Shown here: piece by piece, positions 1 through 10,420 of the stretch
Layout: the number at the start of each line of letters is the position of its first letter
How positions within the stretch are numbered: the first letter of the stretch is position 1
Position numbers and translations under genes: made by a program
Notes under the pieces: model-generated
Database searches by the model: none
Told to the model about the DNA's origin: nothing
What the model saw: the letters and a program-made list of their open reading frames with translations, nothing else
NCBI GenBank assembly: GCA_029204225.1
Contig: CM055100.1
Coordinates: forward strand, 12,843,332-12,907,331
DNA from: Diphasiastrum complanatum
Lineage: Eukaryota > Streptophyta > Lycopodiopsida > Lycopodiales > Lycopodiaceae
Reading direction: 5' to 3'
Length of the DNA: 64,000 nucleotides

Positions 1-462
1 TACGTATGCAATGGAAGCATGCACTTCATTTTTGAAAATATCATTGTGATTTATTGTAGACGTTGGTTGTATTATAGTTATCCATAAAACTTCCACATTT
101 GGCCAATGATGGAATTGATAATTAGGATATGGCATGGCGGTGTTTTACAGCAGTGAGCTTGCAAGCCACCTTAACTTTTGTCTTGACTCTGAAGTCAGCC
201 GGAAGGTTTAATAATGTCTAGAGGATTTTTCAAACTATGAAACCTGTTCTGTGAGTTGACTTAGACACTCAAACTATTGATGTCATGAGCTCATGGCAAA
301 AGTTTTGATTTTCCTCAACATTATTGAGATGAAATCTTAGAAAGAAAACCAGCCTGCCCATGTTATATAAGGAAGTCCTAACGAATGATTTTCGTTGTCA
401 TTTTACTATCTGCTTTCAACTTTCTTATCTGATGTTATTGCACATGAGATGGAAACAAAGCT
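1..462. other. Block A leading segment, no gene seen
   Basis: AT-rich sequence shared by all five copies (19492-19953, 37206-37668, and inverted at 46669-47130 and 53531-53998). No long ORF, splice-flanked exon or RNA gene is visible. Its start marks the unit boundary used in this annotation. Confidence 0.6.
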
Positions 463-748
463 ATGATCCATGAGGGCGAGATAGGAGAGCACGAGTACTT
501 ATATGATAGCAAATACAAACTCTACACAATTGTTCTCAAATTGCCTACGCTTATCCTGCTTGCTCCTCCATGTGCCCTGGAAATGCACTCTATTGGCTCA
601 ATTGTGTTGAAAAAGGGACGAGGGACGTTAGTAAAGCTGTCGGTAGCTCTTTCAGGCGAGGAAGTTCTAGCAACGGCATTGCCATGTGTTCTCATGATGT
701 TCACGATGAGCGATTTTCTATTGAACTAAGCCTAACTTCCATTTAGGG
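463..748 (+). pseudogene. 94-codon ORF, frameshifted copy
   Basis: Same ORF as at 19954-20238, but one A is missing near 511 (GCAAATAC instead of GCAAAATAC), so the frame from the ATG breaks after about 16 codons. Unknown product. Confidence 0.5.
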
Positions 749-847
749 ACACCCAGGGCCCTAAATGTGGCGTTATTAGCCATAATCATGTACGGTTTTA
801 AAACCTTTTCCATCGTATGCAACAAGCATAAGCTCAGCATCGCATCT

Positions 848-1111
848 TCAAAGATTCAACACTCCTCTTTCTCCGACATTTATCAAGAGCATAATGGTCA
901 CCATGCTTAGAAGAGCAATCACCATGAACAAAGAACAAAACGTCATTAGAACTACTAACACGACTACAAGGACAAGATCATGTGCTGCTTCTTTTGGAGA
1001 GGTTTGAAGCTTGAAAGTGTAACGAGTGGAAAGATCCGAGTCTAATAGCAGGTTGGAAGATGTTCTTGATTTGATCCATTCTTGCTTTTCTTTTGGATAG
1101 TTTGGAAGCAT
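848..1111 (-). pseudogene. Small membrane-protein ORF, C-terminus altered (copy 1)
   Basis: Shares the N-terminal MLPNYPKEKQEWIK start and hydrophobic segment with the 96-aa ORF of copies 3 and 5. About 13 bp are missing after the segment (ACCATGAAC where copy 3 has ACCATCGCTTTCC), so the charged C-terminal tail is replaced by an out-of-frame hydrophobic end. This is probably a damaged copy. Confidence 0.35.
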
Positions 1112-1593
1112 GATGGTTGGGATTATGGCATTGTAATGATCCGGCCAGATTGGAAGATGTTTTTGGTGAAGTCATGTGATGCAGCTCATTATAAATCGGA
1201 ATTTGATATATAGATCAGTGAGATTACTTGGTATTGTTGTGAATTTTGTTCTAGAAGGCTTTCATGATCTATTGACTCGTTATGATTGCAATCTTGTAGA
1301 TGTTTTGGATAGGTTTTTCAGCTTTGAGATTTTGTGTAGATTAGTAAGTATGTACGTGATGCTTTAGGATTTAAAATTCAATTATAGGTGCAAGAACGCT
1401 AGAAAGATTCAGACGCAAGTTCACAAAGTAGGCAAGGGTGCTGATTAGGTGCAGGAGCGCTCGGCTAATCCAAAATCTTACAATCTTACAACTGGTGATA
1501 TTTGATCCTTAAAAATACTACATTTGCCAAAACTTGATGATTTCTTGGCCGCGTTGCAACTAAGAAATTGATGTTCAATCTAACTCTCTAATG

Positions 1594-1842
1594 ATGGATT
1601 ACTGGGTAAGCAGGATTATATCAGCTCTATCGAACCGAGCGTCCCTGAACATGACCAATCTAAGCACACTGGTAAAAAAGTCCATGATGGACAAGATGAA
1701 GGACAAGGCCAATGGGCTAAAGTCGTAGATTAAAAGTTTGTACACTACCAAAAAGAGTGGTGATATAGGGAGTGGTGACGAGGAAGATGAAGACGACTCC
1801 ACCTCCTCGCCCGAGCGCAACAGTGAACCATACGGGTCATGA
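1594..1842 (+). pseudogene. ORF with acidic tail, split by one TAG (copy 1)
   Basis: ATG GAT TAC TGG opens 44 codons rich in Lys/Met (KKSMMDKMKDKANGLKS). These are followed by an in-frame TAG at 1726, then 37 more codons in the same frame with an acidic/serine tail (GDEEDEDDSTSSPERN) ending in TGA at 1840. The frame is also open upstream of the ATG except for TAA/TAG codons. Composition on both sides of the TAG looks like one protein. No family recognised. Confidence 0.35.
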
Positions 1843-1963
1843 CAGTAATGTTGTCTATTGTCTGTTTGGAAGACGGTTTGGTTTTAAAACAGTGGGAACA
1901 AGCTCGAACAGAAGTAAAAATACTCTAATTTGTTGGTTGTTGAGTGTTGGTGATGTTTGACAG

Positions 1964-2098
1964 GATTGCAAGGCTACTTACTATGAATCACAGGCTTATG
2001 TTTCATTTTCTAGCAAACTAACGGTTTGTTTGAAGGATTGTGAGCCTATAAAGCCATTCTTGAGGATGGTTGGGTTCGGATTAAATGACTATTTGTGA
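1964..2098 (+). pseudogene. Orphan terminal exon (copy 1)
   Basis: Same terminal exon as in 21889-22436, after a TTTGACAG acceptor and ending TTG TGA. The upstream exon was removed by the ~1.35 kb deletion whose junction lies at 1846-1852. Two residues differ: Arg to Cys in the LKDREP segment and Arg to Gly near the end. Confidence 0.5.
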
Positions 2099-2128
2099 AA
2101 ATAGTTGTTAATTGCGTACAAAACTATC

Positions 2129-3257
<1,129 letters not shown>

Positions 3258-3482
3258 TTGCGTTGTTTTGTAGTTCGTTGATTATGGTTAGTTAAGGATT
3301 CATGTTTAAATACGACTACTTTAACGAGGGTGCTGGTTGTTGATTGTCGTATTGGCATAAACAACTGGTGAAGGGTGAGAGCTATCTTTGCTTTTCTATT
3401 ATGTACTTTGGTCTACTTAATTTGCATGCTTCGTGTTTTGATTTACTTAGTGTTTGGGTAATTAGATTGGAGCTTTGTGGAG
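3258..3482 (+). repeat. Inverted repeat arm inside the unit (left)
   Basis: About 225 bp, from GTTTTGTAGTTCGTTG to GGAGCTTTGTGGAG, is repeated in inverse orientation at 9809-10031 of the same unit, about 6.3 kb away. Corresponding left arms lie at 23738-23953 and 42008-42222. Confidence 0.85.
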
Positions 3483-3819
3483 CATGAGTTGGAAAGACAA
3501 ATATATAATGCTGATAAAAAAATAGTTTGGAACTTACAGTTCACTCTCTATGTAAAATAATACGATCTATGATGCAATGCAATGTAGAACAAAAATGTAT
3601 GTCACTTTGAGTTTATCTCTTAAGTTAATGCTTCTCCAATGCTCCGATGCAATTTATGGTCTATGTAAAATAGAAATACAATCTATGATGTCTCTTATCT
3701 TTGACGCAACTCTCATCTCTTCCTTCTCACAAAATAGAACACGGAATTTTGACACTCAAAAACCAAAAACGACGTGATGAACCATCAGGTTGCCGAATTT
3801 CTTTCTGTTTTTGCTAAAA
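3483..3819. other. AT-rich segment, no gene seen
   Basis: Contains short direct repeats of the type TCTATGTAAAATA / ATCTATGATG, also present at 5870-5920. Nothing coding recognised. Copies at 23954-24289 and 42223-42560. Confidence 0.5.
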
Positions 3820-4240
3820 AAAATTCGCATGGATTTTCCATATGTGGATAGCACATCGAAAACTTTTCAAGCGCTATCCACGGGTTCCACTATCTGGATT
3901 TTCCGAGGATAGCGCATGGATTATCCACACGTGGATAGTTATCCGCGCAAAATCCAATACTTTTTTATTTAGGAAATTAGTATGGCGTATAATCCATGCA
4001 TGGATTATCCACGCAGAGCCAACATCCATGTGCCGGTTTTCAAGATCTGGCTGCGGGTCCCGGAAAACTAAGCATGAATATTCCACGCAATTTGAATTTT
4101 CTGATTTTCGACCCCCGATAAATAGTTGTTGCCAGAAATGATATTTGCGTGGATAATCCACTCGTGGATGTTCCACACGCCCATATCCATGACTATATTC
4201 ATGTCGATCCTGCGTGGATATTTGCATGTTGTGTTCTTGT
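3820..4240. repeat. TGGATA/TATCCA motif cluster (copy 1)
   Basis: About 20 occurrences of GGAT(A/T)/TATCC-type motifs on both strands within ~400 bp. Many are paired as short palindromes such as TATCCACACGTGGATA and GCATGGATTATCCACGC. The pattern resembles the dense subterminal binding-site clusters of some DNA transposons (CACTA, Mutator), and TATCCA is also a plant MYB core. Which applies cannot be decided here. Confidence 0.6.
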
Positions 4241-4589
4241 GAGATTTCCAAGACTAATACCACAAGCTAGCCCATCTAAATACCTACAAAACGTCAGACA
4301 CATATAAACAAGAATTTATATAAGCTTACTAGATGTCGACAAAGTTATAAGTAGAAGTTAGTTAAGACTTGCCACCACATTTAGCGGCACAACCGTTGCA
4401 TCATATCTTAGAAATTCAACAAATAATGATCGTACTGGCAAACTTTGAAGTATAGCCATTATTGCAACAAGAATAGACATAACAAGCAAGACTATATGAT
4501 GTATCAAGCCCAATCCCAAGATGTTCAATAACAGGCAAGATTGTGAAAACTAATCTACAATTTCCCACTATCAACACACAAATTGCTTT

Positions 4590-5290
4590 TTATGTCCTTG
4601 GTATTTTTATTCAAGACTACTACTGCACAAGAAACACAAATATCCAGCATGCCCTCAGATATTCATGTAAGCGCCCGAAATTCATCATGTTCTTGCAACT
4701 TTTTGTGAGTTCTAGAGTCTCATTTGTTATTTATATCATTTATGTATGCTGCCTTCTACTATCAACGTCAAACACACTGAAATGAAAATGGCTCCAGCTT
4801 GAAATATACTCACATGAGCTGCTAGATGAGTCAACGTAAATGTTCTACAATTGGTACATAAAAATCAAAATTGTTGCAAATTGAGAATAGAACTTTGAGA
4901 TTTGGATCAAGTTTTTAAACATAGGTTTTTGGTTCAAATCTCCAAGTGGATGCATACTAACATTTCACTAAACCACTAAGAGTATCAAATAAGGCCAAAA
5001 CTCAATGGTGATGTTGGATACAAAATAGATCTTGCGCAAAATTAGTTTTACGATAAATAGTTCTACTCGTCTTATGCTTTGAACTCGGAAGTTCATCTTG
5101 GAACATTGCATGTGGTATTGTATAAACAATAAAACGAGATGTGCTCAATACAAGTCGCAATTAAAAAAAATTGTTTATAAGGTATTGTATTGAATTTGTT
5201 TATAAGGTATTGTATTGAACTTCTTTATAAGGTATTGTATTGAACTTCTTTATAAGGTATTGTACTGAATTTGTTTTTTTGTATGTCAGC
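4590..5290 (+). repeat. Internal direct repeat R1 (block B)
   Basis: About 700 bp resembling 6440-7110 at perhaps 85-90 percent by eye; shared landmarks are ATGCCCTCAGATATTCATG, GCTCCAG..TGAAATATACTC and CATTGCATGTGGTATTGTAT. Looser similarity extends left (3530-3930 versus 5870-6440). Copy 3 keeps R1 at 43320-44020; copy 2 has a single R1/R2 hybrid. Confidence 0.85.
5169..5279 (+). repeat. 27-bp minisatellite, about 4 units (copy 1)
   Basis: Units of TTTATAAGGTATTGTATTGAA plus a few variable bases. A related 3-unit array lies at 7013-7095. Copies at 43912-44010 (copy 3) and 25648-25720 (copy 2), and inverted at ~63590-63640. Confidence 0.85.
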
Positions 5291-5524
5291 TTGTCATGTG
5301 ACTGTGGAATTGGTTTACACACCTGACACGAGTGGTGCAGCCATGGATTTGTTCAAAATCATATGACTACAGATTTGTTGGAAACCGTGTGGAAGAAAAT
5401 GTACCCGAAAAATGTATCCGAGGAGGACATGAATGAATGTGAAGCAGACCTTGAAGGACTGGATGTGGATGTGAGCCTACAAGACGAAGTTGGAAGCGAT
5501 GAGGGAGATGATAGCGATACATAG
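5280..5524 (+). pseudogene. Acidic C-terminal coding fragment, unknown gene (copy 1)
   Basis: TTTTTTTGTATGTCAG at the left is a good 3' splice acceptor. After it the frame VTVELVYTPDTSGAAMDLFK runs to a TGA. Another frame from ATG at 5363 gives 53 codons with KKMYPKNVSEEDMNE and a strongly acidic end (DEVGSDEGDDSDT) at TAG 5522. This looks like the 3' end of a real gene with a frameshift. Only a faint resemblance to DDE transposase C-termini can be suggested, from the P.DTS pattern and the acidic tail. Confidence 0.35.
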
Positions 5525-5869
5525 AATCATCTCTTCTCTTTTTTATTACGAATTACATATTAGTATGGAATGTAAGGCCTTGAAAGAGGGAATGGGTGAA
5601 GGGAGAATTGATTTCCTCCTCGATGCTCATGGATATGTACCATTTTTTTTAGCTAATATAAATGTTTTGCTACTACAAAATTGAGATAAAAAATGTTGAG
5701 TGCATATTTTTTCATTCTATGCAAATGCAAAGTACAGTCTATTTATGAATCAAATGCAAATGCAATGAGTAGTCTATCTCTAAATCAAATGCAATGTATA
5801 GTCTATTTATGAATTGAATGCAATGTAAATTGTTTTTTAGGCAGATGAGTTTACTATGATGAAATGCAA
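5525..5869. other. AT-rich low-complexity segment
   Basis: Short near-repeats of AATGCAATGTATAGTCTATTTATGA-type words. No gene recognised. Copy 3 counterpart 44264-44600. Confidence 0.5.
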
Positions 5870-6439
5870 TGCATAGTCTATGTAAAGTAATACAATCTAT
5901 GATGTAATGCAGTGTAGAATAGAAATGTATGTCACTTTGAATTTACCTCTTAAGTGAATGCTTTTCCAATACTCCTTTTTGTTGTTGAACATTTTTATCT
6001 TTCAATAACTTTAAAATTTTGCTCTTCCGATTTTTTGCAATGCAATTTCTTCTTTTATCTCCAATCTATCTCTTCTCATATCCAAATCTACATCACAAAA
6101 ACAAAAGATATTAGTACTAACACTAAAAATCACAACAAGCAAAAAGATTTTATTCATTTTCACTCACATTTCACTCTCATCTCATCCTCACTCTTCACCT
6201 TTCTCTCTTTTGTCAACTCTCTTCTCTTCCCTCTCACACAATAGAACGTGGATTTTTGAAACTCAAAGACCAAAAACGACGCGAGGAACCATCAGGTTCC
6301 CGCGCCAAATTTCTTTTTTTTTGGTTAAAAAAAATTTGCATGGATTATCCACATGTGGATAGCACGTAAAAAACTTTCCACGCGCTATCCACAGGTTCTA
6401 CTCTCTGGATTTTCTGTGGATAGCACGTGGATTATCTTG

Positions 6440-7110
6440 CTCAAGAAAAACAAATATCCAACATGCCCTCAGATATTCATGTAAGCACCCGATAGCAATT
6501 GATCATGTTCTTGCAACTTTTTCATGAGTTCTAGAGTCTCATTTGCTATTAAAATCCAGTTAATTCACATTTATATCATTTACGTGTGTTGCTCTTCTAC
6601 TATCAACGTCAAACACGCTAAAATGAAAATGGCTCCAGCATGAAATATACTCACATGAGCTGCTACATGATTCAACGTAAATGTTCTACAATTGGTACAT
6701 AGAAATCAAAATTGTACAAATTTCAAATAGAACTTTGGTATTTGGATCAGGTATTTAGACATGGGATTTTTGGTTCAAATCTCCAAGTGGATGCATACTA
6801 ACATTTCACTAAACCACTAAGCGTATCAAACAAGGCCAAATCTCAATGGTAATCTTGGATACAAAATAGATCTTGCTCAAGATAAGTTTTACAATAACTA
6901 GTTCTACTCGTCTTGTGCTTTGATCCCGGAAGTTCATCTTGGAACATTGCATGTGGTATTGTATTAACAGTAAAATGAGATGTGCTCAACACAAGTCGCA
7001 ATATAAAAAAATTGTTTAAAGGTATTGTATTGAATGTGTTTATAAGGTATTGTATTGAAGTTGTTTATAAGGTATTGTATTTAATTTGTTTTTTTGTATG
7101 TCATATTCTC
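6440..7110 (+). repeat. Internal direct repeat R2 (block B)
   Basis: Partner of 4590-5290. It runs directly into the Copia fragment. A second small TGGATA/TATCCA cluster lies just left of it at 6340-6440 (copy 3: 45070-45175). Confidence 0.85.
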
Positions 7111-7805
7111 TACTATAGATCTGTTCTAAATCATGTTACTAATCTTCTAATCTATGTGGATGACATCATTTTGAGTGGTGGCAACAAGCAAGACAATAAT
7201 GGCATCAAGTTTGCACTCAAAAAGGAGTTTGAGGTGCATGGTCTTTTACATTATATCTTGGTAATAGAGATGTTTAGAACTTTTCAGTTTACATTCATAT
7301 GTCAAGAGAAGTATGCTAATGGTATTCTAAAATATTTCATATGGTAGATGTTAAATCTTGTGATACACCAATGGAGTCAAGCGTAAAGCTAACTATAAGA
7401 GGTAATGAAAGATCCTTTGAGGACATTACTCTCTATAGGAGGCTAGTTGGTTCACTCATATATCTAACCATCACAGTACCTGATCTTAGCTATTGTGTTG
7501 GTAGATTAAGCCAATATATGCAAAATCCTAGTGTGGAGCATTGGAAGGTAGGCAAGAAGGTATTGAGATACATCTTGGGAACAGGAGATTTTGGCATTGT
7601 TTATGGAAGATGATCACCTGACTTGTCTGGATTTTCAGATTCAGACTTTGTTGGAGATCAAATGGATAGAAAATCCATAAGTGCACGTGCTATTTTTATA
7701 GGTGATGGAGCTATCTCTTGGATGTCAAAGAAACAAGCTACTATCTCATCGTCATCTAGTGTGGCCGAGTATAAAGCTCTTACATCTTGCACAAAGGAGA
7801 TGTGA
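7110..7805 (+). pseudogene. Ty1/Copia reverse transcriptase-RNase H fragment (copy 1, left arm)
   Basis: Starts just before the RT catalytic motif (LLIYVDDIILSGG) and continues through KKEFEVHGLLHYIL and FTFICQEKYANGILKYF. After a 1-base frame change at ~7343 come DTPMESSVKL, GSLIYLTI, PDLSYCVGRL, MQNPSVEHWK and RVLRYILGT-like connection motifs. An in-frame TGA at ~7611 follows, then the RNase H part DSDFVGDQMDRKS and ISWMSKKQATIS. Upstream integrase and gag are absent. This is a dead fragment. Its reverse partner lies at 12335-12814, in opposite orientation. Confidence 0.9.
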
Positions 7806-7811
7806 TATCAC

Positions 7812-8022
7812 AAATATATATTGTTCAAAAGATGAAGTAAAATCAATTTGAATCGAGATAGTATCCATTATTTGTTGCAAATGACTAAGGGAATCCGCCA
7901 CAGCATTCTTAAGACCAGAAAGATAGTCAATGTCAGCATGGGAAAAGAATGCGAAATATTCACACCAACAAGCTATTCCATGAATATATACTTGGTAAAA
8001 TCTTTAATAACATCATGATGTA
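7812..8022 (-). pseudogene. Ty3/Gypsy RNase H fragment fused tail-to-tail to Copia (copy 1)
   Basis: On the reverse strand the segment reads FFSHADIDYLSGLKNAVAD followed by SLSHLQQ, the C-terminal RNase H signature of Ty3/Gypsy elements (Y.PG..N.VAD.LSR). It abuts the Copia fragment in opposite orientation. The NQRQARW part present in the other arm is missing here. Confidence 0.75.
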
Positions 8023-8055
8023 GTTGTGGACAATAGTAAGTAGATGACAAAGTGC

Positions 8056-8061
8056 TTTATT
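8056..8061 (-). terminator. AATAAA polyadenylation signal of the secreted-protein gene (copy 1)
   Basis: AATAAA on the reverse strand, about 37 bp after the TAA stop of the gene at 8098-8481 and just before the retroelement chimera. Same motif at 26319-26324 and 62617-62622. Confidence 0.6.
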
Positions 8062-8097
8062 CACCAAGAGTCCAACAAGCAAGAATGGGCCCGAGGC

Positions 8098-8481
8098 TTA
8101 GAAAACTATGAATTGGAGGTCATTGTTGTTGTTGTCTATGAAGAAGCCACCCACTTGACCATTGGATTGGCAGCTCGAAACCACATTACTGAGGTCAGCC
8201 CCAGCCACATCACAAGGCACACATTGGTTACAAGCGCCACATATTCCAACTTGACAGGACCCAGATGTATGCATGGTTGTGCACAATGAGCCACCACAAT
8301 TGTTTTGACAGCATTGTGTGCCCGATCCCAAACTTGTGATAAACGCTGCAGCATTAACACAATCATACACGCTAGGACTAGCTCCGGAGGTCTGACAGGT
8401 GGTTTTTGCGTGTGCCACATAATGCTGCCCCATCCCCATGAGCATCACAAGCCCGCACAGAAGAGTTTCCGCGGTCCTCAT
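8098..8481 (-). CDS. Small secreted 12-cysteine protein (copy 1)
   Basis: An in-frame ATG gives 127 aa. A typical signal peptide covers residues 1 to ~25 (MRTAETLLCGLVMLMGMG core, AHA-type cleavage site). The mature part of about 102 aa has 12 cysteines with one CC pair, a CGACNQCVPC cluster and the ending GGFFIDNNNNDLQFIVF. This is the layout of a disulfide-stabilised apoplastic protein with up to six bonds. Cysteine spacing fits neither hydrophobins nor the families I know well; a distant link to fungal-type cysteine-rich effector folds is possible but unproven. A TATA box lies ~140 bp upstream and AATAAA ~37 bp downstream. This copy has Lys instead of Gln after the predicted cleavage site. 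Confidence 0.8.
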   Translation of the reverse strand: MRTAETLLCGLVMLMGMGQHYVAHAKTTCQTSGASPSVYDCVNAAAFITSLGSGTQCCQNNCGGSLCTTMHTSGSCQVGICGACNQCVPCDVAGADLSNVVSSCQSNGQVGGFFIDNNNNDLQFIVF

Positions 8482-8531
8482 GTTCACCGGCACTGAAGCA
8501 CATAAATGATCGCTCGTTACTGGCCCGCAAA

Positions 8532-8813
8532 TTAGGCACTAGTGGATGATGCAGATCCAAACAAGAGTAGAAACTTGAAAATGGTACTGTGTGGAGAGGC
8601 CATACTGATACGACCAGCTTTATAGCCATTGTGAAACATGGATTTGAGCAGCTCACGTGATGAATGAGTCAGGATTGTCGCTAAAGCTGTAGACCGATTA
8701 ATCATCAAACGCGTCGCGCTGCCTTCGATCGAGACTACCAAGAATTTAGATGTGCTACGTCGCAACTCAGGACTCGGTCCATCAAAATCCTCAAACTTCT
8801 GTGAACCCGACAT
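8532..8813 (-). CDS. Hypothetical 93-aa ORF upstream of the secreted-protein gene (copy 1)
   Basis: ATG-started ORF (MSGSQKFEDFDGPSPELRRS...) ending 50 bp before the secreted-protein start. It overlaps the predicted TATA box, so it is probably not on the same transcript. Middle region LVVSIEGSATRLMINRSTAL; no membrane segment or recognised domain. It may be the remnant of a gene whose 3' end was replaced by the promoter of the secreted gene. Confidence 0.3.
   Translation of the reverse strand: MSGSQKFEDFDGPSPELRRSTSKFLVVSIEGSATRLMINRSTALATILTHSSRELLKSMFHNGYKAGRISMASPHSTIFKFLLLFGSASSTSA
8618..8624 (-). promoter_or_regulatory. TATA box of the secreted-protein gene (copy 1)
   Basis: GGCTATAAAGC on the reverse strand, ~137 bp upstream of the ATG. 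It predicts a 5' UTR of about 100 nt. Confidence 0.5.
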
Positions 8814-9177
8814 GACTTTATGAAAAGAGGCGTGTTGAACTAGATTTTGATGGAGTCTGAAGTCCTGGAATCCGAGCAGTGCTCATTTTAGATTTCTTAG
8901 AATAATAAGCTAAATTCAGTTAATTTGAGAGTATTCTTCCTCTTCATAAAATTTTTTACGTGATCGCCTCTTGAAAGCTGAATATAAATTATTGTATAAT
9001 TGAAAATTCTAATATAGAAAAATATGAAACATTTGAATCAAATATGTGAAAGAAACATGCAACTCATGTCATAGATTTGACTATATCAAACAAACCTTTG
9101 GACGTTTCAAACCCTAAACAAACTGATCTACATTTGTACAGTTCTTGAACAAGGAGAAACTCTTCTTACTTAGAAAT
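8814..9177. other. AT-rich segment, no gene seen
   Basis: No coding or structural signal recognised. Counterparts at 27077-27438 and 61504-61864. Confidence 0.5.
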
Positions 9178-9210
9178 TAGGGTTAGGGTATTAAGGTTTA
9201 GGGTTTAGGG
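9178..9210 (+). promoter_or_regulatory. Telo-box-like cluster (copy 1)
   Basis: TTAGGGTTAGGG and GGTTTAGGGTTTAGGG: short degenerate runs of the plant telomere-type repeat. Such AAACCCTAA boxes occur in many plant promoters. It lies ~700 bp upstream of the secreted-protein gene. Too short to be a telomere. Confidence 0.55.
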
Positions 9211-9402
9211 TCTGTCTAAACAATTTTAGGCATGGAAACTGTGGTTCACACATTATGTGTGTGGTTAGGGTATAAATCTTTGACATTGTTTATGTCTAGT
9301 TCGCAGTATCCAGCCCAACATTAGCCTGAGTTTAGTGAGTGTTAGTACTAATTTTTAGTTTCTATTGTAGTTCCCCATGATGAGTGGAAAGTTATAGATG
9401 AG

Positions 9403-9960
9403 TCATTGCATTTCAGCCTTAGATTGTTCTTCTGAATGCATAACTCTTATATTCGACGCTTGTTCAAGGAATATATGGAATGCTGGGAGCATGGCTTGAA
9501 ACAATGGGCCGCTTTCCAACATAAGATACTCAGAACATTTCTTTTCAAAGTAAAAAATCCCATGCAATCTTTACCTAAATGAAGGTTTGGATCGAACCAA
9601 CTTGGACAAGGGTTCTCAACCTTGGCTAGATTTGGAGGATAAATCATGCCTGTCAAATTTTGCTCTGCCACTGTTGGTGTAGCACAATGGCAGGGTTCCT
9701 TCGAACTGGGAGTTGGGGAGATAAAGTCCTACACCAAAATAGCTTCCTAAATGGAACATAGTATTCACAATAGACAAACCCACTTGTGCACCAAAAACCA
9801 CAAACTCCACAAAGCTCCAATCTAATTACCCAAACACTAAGTAAATCAAAACACGAAGCATGCAAATTAAATAGACCAAAGTACATAATAGAAGAGCAAA
9901 GATAGCTCTCACCCTTCACCAGTTGTTTACGCCAATACGACAATCAACAACCAGCACCCT
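9403..9960 (-). pseudogene. Degenerate ORF cluster of an unknown gene (copy 1)
   Basis: On the reverse strand several coding-like pieces follow each other in different frames: a hydrophobic piece (VGLSIVNTMFHLGSYFGVG then LYLPNSQFEGTLPL), then QNLTGMIYPPNLAKVENPCP and WFDPNLHL just before a donor-like AGGTAAAG, then a last piece with FEKKCSEYLMLESGPLF and EQASNIRVMHSEEQ ending in TGA at 9405-9403. The last 50 codons look convincingly coding. Probably a frameshifted gene remnant; family unknown. Confidence 0.4.
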
Positions 9961-10031
9961 CGTTAAAGTAGTCGTATTTAAACATGAATCCCTAACTAAC
10001 CATAATCGACGAACTACAAAACAACGCACCC
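9809..10031 (-). repeat. Inverted repeat arm inside the unit (right)
   Basis: Partner of 3258-3482. This is the arm connected to the degenerate ORF cluster. Similarity stops at GGAGCTTTGTGGAG, so the left arm looks like a truncated inverted copy of this region. Counterparts at 28075-28295 and 60650-60870. Confidence 0.85.
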
Positions 10032-10415
10032 TACAACTTTTGAAAATGGCCTGACCTCATATTACAATGAAACAAATATTTTCACGATCTAAGGATACAC
10101 AGAGGCCTACATAAATCATTCTGGCCTAACACATATCTCGAGACAAAATAAATCCACTTCCACTGAGCTTATTATCTGCCTCTGCTCAACTATTTCTTGC
10201 GGTGTACTATCTTATTGTCTTGATTGTTGTCATCTGCATTTGGATTTGGTATTGGAAAGAGGAAATATTCGAAGTATGAACTATTGTCAAAGTACAGATA
10301 GAATGTGCCAACCCTTGCTCATTCCAATATCTTTTAATGATTAATTAAGTATGGTTTTGGAATTTTGAAAATTATGATTGATGAATCATAGGATTCTAAA
10401 TATTTATGATTGATG
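10032..10415. other. Intergenic segment, no gene seen
   Basis: AT-rich, shared with copies 2 and 5. Nothing recognised. Confidence 0.5.
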
Positions 10416-10420
10416 GATCA

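Noticed and set aside
3874-4263. 129-codon reverse-strand ORF with repeated WIIHAWIIHA-type words
   Set aside because: The repetitive peptide follows from the TGGATA/TATCCA motif cluster, and both strands are open there. No independent coding evidence.
5169-5279. CRISPR-like repeat array
   Set aside because: About four 27-bp head-to-tail units without spacers; an ordinary minisatellite in a eukaryotic context.
8098-8481. Assignment of the secreted protein to hydrophobins or KP4-type killer proteins
   Set aside because: Cysteine number and spacing do not fit either family as I know them. Left unassigned.
9178-9210. Telomere or interstitial telomere array
   Set aside because: Only a few degenerate TTTAGGG-like units; better read as telo-box motifs.
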